From the NCBI GenBank assembly GCA_024690425.1, contig JAILCT010000241.1, forward strand, positions 1 through 11,344: a stretch of 11,344 nt of DNA. Reading direction: 5' to 3'. Positions 8,186 through 11,344 of the stretch are shown one piece after another. A program made the position numbers and the translations under genes. The stretch comes from Lachnospiraceae bacterium. Lineage in GTDB: Bacteria; Bacillota_A; Clostridia; Lachnospirales; Lachnospiraceae. Position 1 is the stretch's first letter, and each line of letters begins with the position of its first letter. The notes beneath the pieces are model-generated. The model was given only the letters and a program-made list of their open reading frames with translations. It searched no databases and had not been told where the DNA came from.

Positions 8186-9304
8186 TTATGTCTGAACATA
8201 TCCTTCAAATATCTCATACATAAGATCTTCTATCGTCTCATTAAAAAATACCTTGCGGTTATAAACAGAGATGATATATGCAAGATCATCTCCCGTTACC
8301 CTGCGGCCTCCCGGAACATATGCCATCGCAAGAAGAAGGATCATGTTCGTATGGATAATGCCGAGTGCCACAGCCTTACGGAAGCTGTATGTCTCATAAG
8401 TACCCAGGAAGTATTGGTACAAATAATAGGACATATATTTCCCGAGCAGGGGAAGCATGAGTTCATTCAGATCGCAGAACTCTCCTGCCGCCTCGTCAAA
8501 GCGGCTCCGTTCCACCCTGTAGTTTTTCGTCAGATTGAGGGCATCCGTCAGTAAGCCATGCAGCCCGGTGCCTGTTTTCTTCTGTCCGAAGTGACCTAAG
8601 GCGGCTTCCGTAAACCCTTTAAGAATATATGGCGGGACCGGAAATGTGTGTGACTTTTCCTCCATGGTCCCAAGTACATCCTTAACCGGCGGAAGATCCT
8701 TATAATACCCGCCGCGTGCATATGTGTCCTGCAGCCTGCACGAGTGATCATACAGGGTATCCATGAGTGCCCTGCAGCTTCTCATATCTTGTCTGAATAT
8801 CTCTTCGATCTTATCGATGATATCCTGCCGCATCTTAACAAGTGTATCCAACAGGTCCTCATCATCATTGGTAGTGCACAAACCCGTCACCGGCTCATCC
8901 ACATCCTCAACCAGCTTAAGGGGACCCGTATTTCTTACAAACATCTCCGCTGCGGCTATACAGGATAAGTCAAGATATCTCTCCTCAAGATCACCATAGT
9001 TGCGATAGAACCTCGGATAACTCCTGCAGGCCCACGGAATGAAATCATGCCCCTTCCTAAGCTGCAGCTTGCACAGGCCGTCACCCATATGGAAACGGCA
9101 TTCTCCCGATCCTAAGTTCATCCTGGTACGCGTGTAGGCTCCGGTTGCCAGAAAGAGCTCAAGTCCCAGCCTGCCCTTCTCCTTCTTAAACCTGCATACA
9201 TCCTCGCCGTCAAGCGGTATGAGCCAACCCCTGCAGCAGGTCCCGGGGCAATCCCCGCCCATACAGTTAAATTCGTCAAACCATGAGATCTTGTGTATTT
9301 TCAT
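8186..9304 (-). CDS. FliB-like cysteine-rich protein (flagellin lysine-N-methylase family)
   Basis: A 372-residue cytoplasmic protein. The N-terminal third has the cysteine pattern of the FliB family: C14, C19, C23 and C24 (FNCMGGDCPGTCCRGW), C69, C78, C93 in WACRSYPRFY, and C115 in LDLSC. The family is annotated as flagellin lysine-N-methylase, and the cysteines probably hold an iron-sulfur cluster. The C-terminal half is helical with no motif I recognise. No flagellar gene lies in the window, so the substrate here is open. An upstream in-frame TTG at 9319 has no ribosome binding site, whereas ATG 9304 has GGAAAG seven bases upstream. It follows the rhomboid gene by 46 bases and ends before the purF promoter and terminator. 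Confidence 0.75.
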   Translation of the reverse strand: MKIHKISWFDEFNCMGGDCPGTCCRGWLIPLDGEDVCRFKKEKGRLGLELFLATGAYTRTRMNLGSGECRFHMGDGLCKLQLRKGHDFIPWACRSYPRFYRNYGDLEERYLDLSCIAAAEMFVRNTGPLKLVEDVDEPVTGLCTTNDDEDLLDTLVKMRQDIIDKIEEIFRQDMRSCRALMDTLYDHSCRLQDTYARGGYYKDLPPVKDVLGTMEEKSHTFPVPPYILKGFTEAALGHFGQKKTGTGLHGLLTDALNLTKNYRVERSRFDEAAGEFCDLNELMLPLLGKYMSYYLYQYFLGTYETYSFRKAVALGIIHTNMILLLAMAYVPGGRRVTGDDLAYIISVYNRKVFFNETIEDLMYEIFEGYVQT

Positions 9305-9323
9305 GCCAAAGCTTTCCAATTAT

Positions 9324-9354
9324 GTGACACTTTAGCTCAGAGTAAAAGTGTCAC
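9324..9354. repeat. Perfect 10-bp inverted repeat overlapping the rhomboid stop codon
   Basis: GTGACACTTT (9324-9333) and AAAGTGTCAC (9345-9354) are exact reverse complements with an 11-base loop. An inner GCT/AGT pairing (one G-T wobble) can extend the fold. On the minus strand the TGA stop of the rhomboid gene (9353-9351) lies inside the left arm. No T-run follows in either direction, so an intrinsic terminator is unlikely. It lacks the GGGACGGTTC core of the other two elements. Confidence 0.8.
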
Positions 9355-9932
9355 TTCTTGCCGATGTTAAGTCTGTAGCCGACGACCGCTCCCACAACAC
9401 CGCCGATTATGTGCGCCATGTTAGAGACATTATCCGTGATCGTGATTCCCTCTATTATCTGCTGACCGATATAGAGAACGGCGACCAGGATAAAGGTAAG
9501 CGGTATCTCACCGTTCTTAAATCCCGTGAACGAAGCAAGGATTATGAACGCAAACACTATTCCGCTCGCACCGCACAGGGCAACGGAAGGAAAGAAGATA
9601 AAATTGATAAGGGATGTAACAAAAGCCGTGATAAGGATTATCCTTCCAAGCATCACCGGCCCGTATTTTTCTTCAAGCATTGGTCCAAGCAGGAGCAGGT
9701 ATGAAGCATTCCCCGCGAAATGACCCCAGCCGCTGTGGCCCAGTACATACGTGAAAAATCTCAGGTAAGTCAGAGGATTCTTAAGGGATGACCGGTAGGT
9801 CATAAACAGCAGCTTCGTGATCCTGCCTCCCGAAAATATCCCGAAAAGCGTGACCGCAAAGCAGGCCATGACAAATCCGAGCACTATGGGTGAATTAAAG
9901 GTTATTATGGGTCTTTTCTTATTATATGACAT
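9351..9932 (-). CDS. Rhomboid family intramembrane serine protease
   Basis: A 193-residue protein with about six membrane helices, the minimal bacterial rhomboid layout, expected to cleave membrane proteins within the bilayer. The catalytic serine is S123 in GASG, paired with H174 in NMAHIIGG. The conserved oxyanion-region pattern GHSGWGHFAGN (65-75) supplies H66, H71 and N75. The N-terminal soluble stretch is short. I chose ATG 9932, one base after the aldo/keto reductase stop, with GGAG (9946-9943) inside the upstream gene; the upstream in-frame ATG 10037 would read through that gene and is rejected. The two are probably translationally coupled. The TGA stop lies within a palindrome. Substrates are unknown. 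Confidence 0.92.
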   Translation of the reverse strand: MSYNKKRPIITFNSPIVLGFVMACFAVTLFGIFSGGRITKLLFMTYRSSLKNPLTYLRFFTYVLGHSGWGHFAGNASYLLLLGPMLEEKYGPVMLGRIILITAFVTSLINFIFFPSVALCGASGIVFAFIILASFTGFKNGEIPLTFILVAVLYIGQQIIEGITITDNVSNMAHIIGGVVGAVVGYRLNIGKK

Positions 9933-9933
9933 A

Positions 9934-10812
9934 TCAGATATTCTCCGGATTACTCTTTTTAGACGGTATCTCAAAATCAGGATGTTCGCCAAGCCATGCT
10001 GTCTGCGGCATGCACGAAAGCATGGATACATCCTCATCCGTCAATTCAAAATCAAACACGTTAAGGTTGTCCATCATGTGTTCATACGATGATGCTTTCG
10101 GGATCGGAAGGATACCCTTCTGCAGCAGGAACCGAAGGTTTATCTGTTGGATGCTGCGTTCGTATTTCTCAGCCAGGCGAACAAGAATGGCATTACCCAT
10201 CGTCGCATTCTCCCTTCCGCGTCCCAGCGGACTCCAGGCCATGGGAAGAACTCTGTTTTCCTTACAATACGAAACAGCCGCTTCCTGCGAATAACCCGGA
10301 TGAAGTTCCAGCTGATCGACGACCGGACGTATCTTGCAGTTATCAAGGATATTCTTAAGATGATGTGGGAGGAAATTGCTAAGTCCAAGCCTCCCGACAA
10401 GTCCTTCGGCCACCAGTTCCTCCATGGCTCCGTAAGTCTCGATATCAAATTCCTTCCAGTTCTCATCATCCGCTCCTGTCTGCCTCGGCCAGTGGATCAT
10501 GTATATATCGATGTAGTCCATCTGAAGGCGCTTGAGTGACTTTTCAAGTGCGGTACGTACATTCTTACTGCCCATCTCGTCGATCCACAGCTTGGTCTCT
10601 ATGATGACTTCTTCCCTCTTAAGGCCGCTCTCCTTAAGGGCGCACCCGAGAGATCTCTCAGTCTCATAAAGGGATGCGGTATCAAAGAACCTGTAGCCGC
10701 ATTCTATCGCGGTAAGGATAGCCTTTTTGTTGTCTTCAAAGGCTTCATTATAAGTTCCGTAACCGATCTTCGGGATCTTAAATCCATCATTTAAGGTATA
10801 ATACTCGTTCAT
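9934..10812 (-). CDS. Aldo/keto reductase
   Basis: A 292-residue NAD(P)H-dependent oxidoreductase with a TIM-barrel fold, similar to the 2,5-diketo-gluconate/methylglyoxal reductase branch. The catalytic tetrad is complete: D44 and Y49 (FFDTASLYETE), K74 (IIETKLW) and H107 (YMIHWPR). GRLGLSNF, VVDQLELHP, PMAWSPLGRG and LPIPKASS follow in the usual order, the last being the cofactor-binding region. The start has AAGGAGG seven bases upstream. A TATAAT promoter lies in the 73-base gap after the MATE gene, so this is probably the first gene of an operon with the rhomboid and FliB-like genes. The substrate cannot be told from sequence; reactive-aldehyde reduction is the common guess. Confidence 0.95.
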   Translation of the reverse strand: MNEYYTLNDGFKIPKIGYGTYNEAFEDNKKAILTAIECGYRFFDTASLYETERSLGCALKESGLKREEVIIETKLWIDEMGSKNVRTALEKSLKRLQMDYIDIYMIHWPRQTGADDENWKEFDIETYGAMEELVAEGLVGRLGLSNFLPHHLKNILDNCKIRPVVDQLELHPGYSQEAAVSYCKENRVLPMAWSPLGRGRENATMGNAILVRLAEKYERSIQQINLRFLLQKGILPIPKASSYEHMMDNLNVFDFELTDEDVSMLSCMPQTAWLGEHPDFEIPSKKSNPENI

Positions 10813-10839
10813 CTTTTCCTCCTTATAAACTGTGATCTC

Positions 10840-10868
10840 ATTATAAATGTTTTCAGATTGTCAATCCA
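10840..10868 (-). promoter_or_regulatory. Predicted promoter upstream of the aldo/keto reductase
   Basis: The minus strand has TATAAT at 10845-10840 with TGGATT at 10868-10863 (17-base spacing, weak -35). A perfect TTGACA at 10864-10859 is only 13 bases away, too close for normal use. The 11-base palindrome GATTGACAATC (10866-10856) overlaps the -35 region and could be an operator. Confidence 0.45.
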
Positions 10869-10885
10869 CAATATCAACTGAGATA

Positions 10886-11344
10886 TCAGGACTTCTTAAC
10901 GATCTGCCTTGCCCATATTCCCGAATGGACCATAAACCCGCCGATACAGGCCTTGGGCAGCTCAAGGGCCTGAACTATCGCAACCAGCATTATAACGTCC
11001 ATGCCTGTATACCGGCTCAGGAAATAAGCCGTCGGGACCGATACCACCCATACAAAGCAAGAATCAAACAGGAAGGTGATAAAGGCCCTGCCGCCTGCAC
11101 GGATTATGAAATAGGAAGAATGCGCATAGGCAATGACCGGCATTAGACAGCCAAATACGATGATAAACTTCGTAGCCAGTGTCCTGACCTCCTGTGATGT
11201 ATTATACAGCATGGGGAAGAATGGGCTTATCGCTATCTGCAATATGGCAAACACCAATCCGCAGAACACCGTGAATGCTATATATTTGACCGAATCCGTC
11301 TTCGCCTTGTCTATCCTGCCGCTGCCAAGGGTATGACCCATCAT
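10886..11344 (-). CDS. MATE family efflux transporter, C-terminal part (cut by window edge)
   Basis: The last 152 residues of a multidrug/toxin extrusion transporter, a polytopic membrane protein that exports compounds using an ion gradient. The fragment starts at the family stretch MMGHTLGSGRIDKAKTDS (compare G-x-N/T-LGAG-x-x-D-x-A in MATE proteins), normally found about two thirds into a roughly 450-residue protein. Four or five membrane helices follow, and the protein ends in a basic tail (RQIVKKS). The ATG at the window edge is an internal methionine, not a start. It is on the same strand as the aldo/keto reductase but separated by 73 bases with a promoter, so it is probably a separate unit. 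Substrate unknown. Confidence 0.85.
   Translation of the reverse strand: MMGHTLGSGRIDKAKTDSVKYIAFTVFCGLVFAILQIAISPFFPMLYNTSQEVRTLATKFIIVFGCLMPVIAYAHSSYFIIRAGGRAFITFLFDSCFVWVVSVPTAYFLSRYTGMDVIMLVAIVQALELPKACIGGFMVHSGIWARQIVKKS

Noticed and set aside
9305..9319. A TTG start five codons before the FliB-like ATG.
   Set aside because: There is no ribosome binding site before TTG, while the ATG has GGAAAG at seven bases.
9933..10037. A 35-residue extension of the rhomboid protein.
   Set aside because: It reads the end of the aldo/keto reductase gene in another frame. The family-like N-terminus begins at ATG 9932.
10840..10864. TTGACA plus TATAAT as a consensus promoter for the aldo/keto reductase.
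   Set aside because: The spacing is 13 bases, too short for sigma-A. TATAAT may work with a weaker -35 at 10868-10863.

Overview
The window looks like chromosomal DNA of an anaerobic Firmicute of class Clostridia, most likely a Lachnospiraceae relative. The grounds are strong AGGAGG-type ribosome binding sites, moderate GC by eye, a Bacillus-type [4Fe-4S] PurF, a FliB-like cysteine-rich protein, a glutamine synthetase-like gene followed by an ANTAR regulator, and a DUF2975/HTH/DUF4173 membrane module. The family assignment is inference. Genes are tightly packed, no gap exceeds 300 bases, and I see no tRNA, rRNA, CRISPR array or intact insertion sequence.

Left part (57-2329, + strand): a three-gene cassette encodes a four-helix DUF2975 membrane protein, a 77-residue Cro/CI-type HTH regulator and a large polytopic DUF4173 protein. 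It converges with the minus-strand genes at about 2330-2371.

Middle part (2372-8052, - strand, read right to left): purF, pyrG, an IMPACT/YigZ-family gene, a type I glutamine synthetase-like gene and an ANTAR regulator. PurF and PyrG use glutamine as amide donor, so the block joins nucleotide synthesis to glutamine-type metabolism. The synthetase keeps its metal ligands, but the region around the catalytic flap and the arginine-rich active-site segment is rewritten. It may therefore amidate something other than ammonia. purF has a good promoter followed almost at once by a strong intrinsic terminator, which suggests attenuation. A second promoter (extended -10) lies between pyrG and yigZ.

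Right part (8186-11344, - strand): the C-terminal part of a MATE transporter (cut by the window edge), then an aldo/keto reductase, a rhomboid protease and a FliB-like protein, apparently co-transcribed from a promoter after the MATE gene.

Three short repeat or palindromic elements (2344-2374, about 4944-4963, 9324-9354) each begin, on the minus strand, with the TGA stop codon of the gene before them (ANTAR, pyrG, rhomboid). Two share the core GGGACGGTTC. With the divergent synthetase and the purF leader, this is the most interesting signal in the window.
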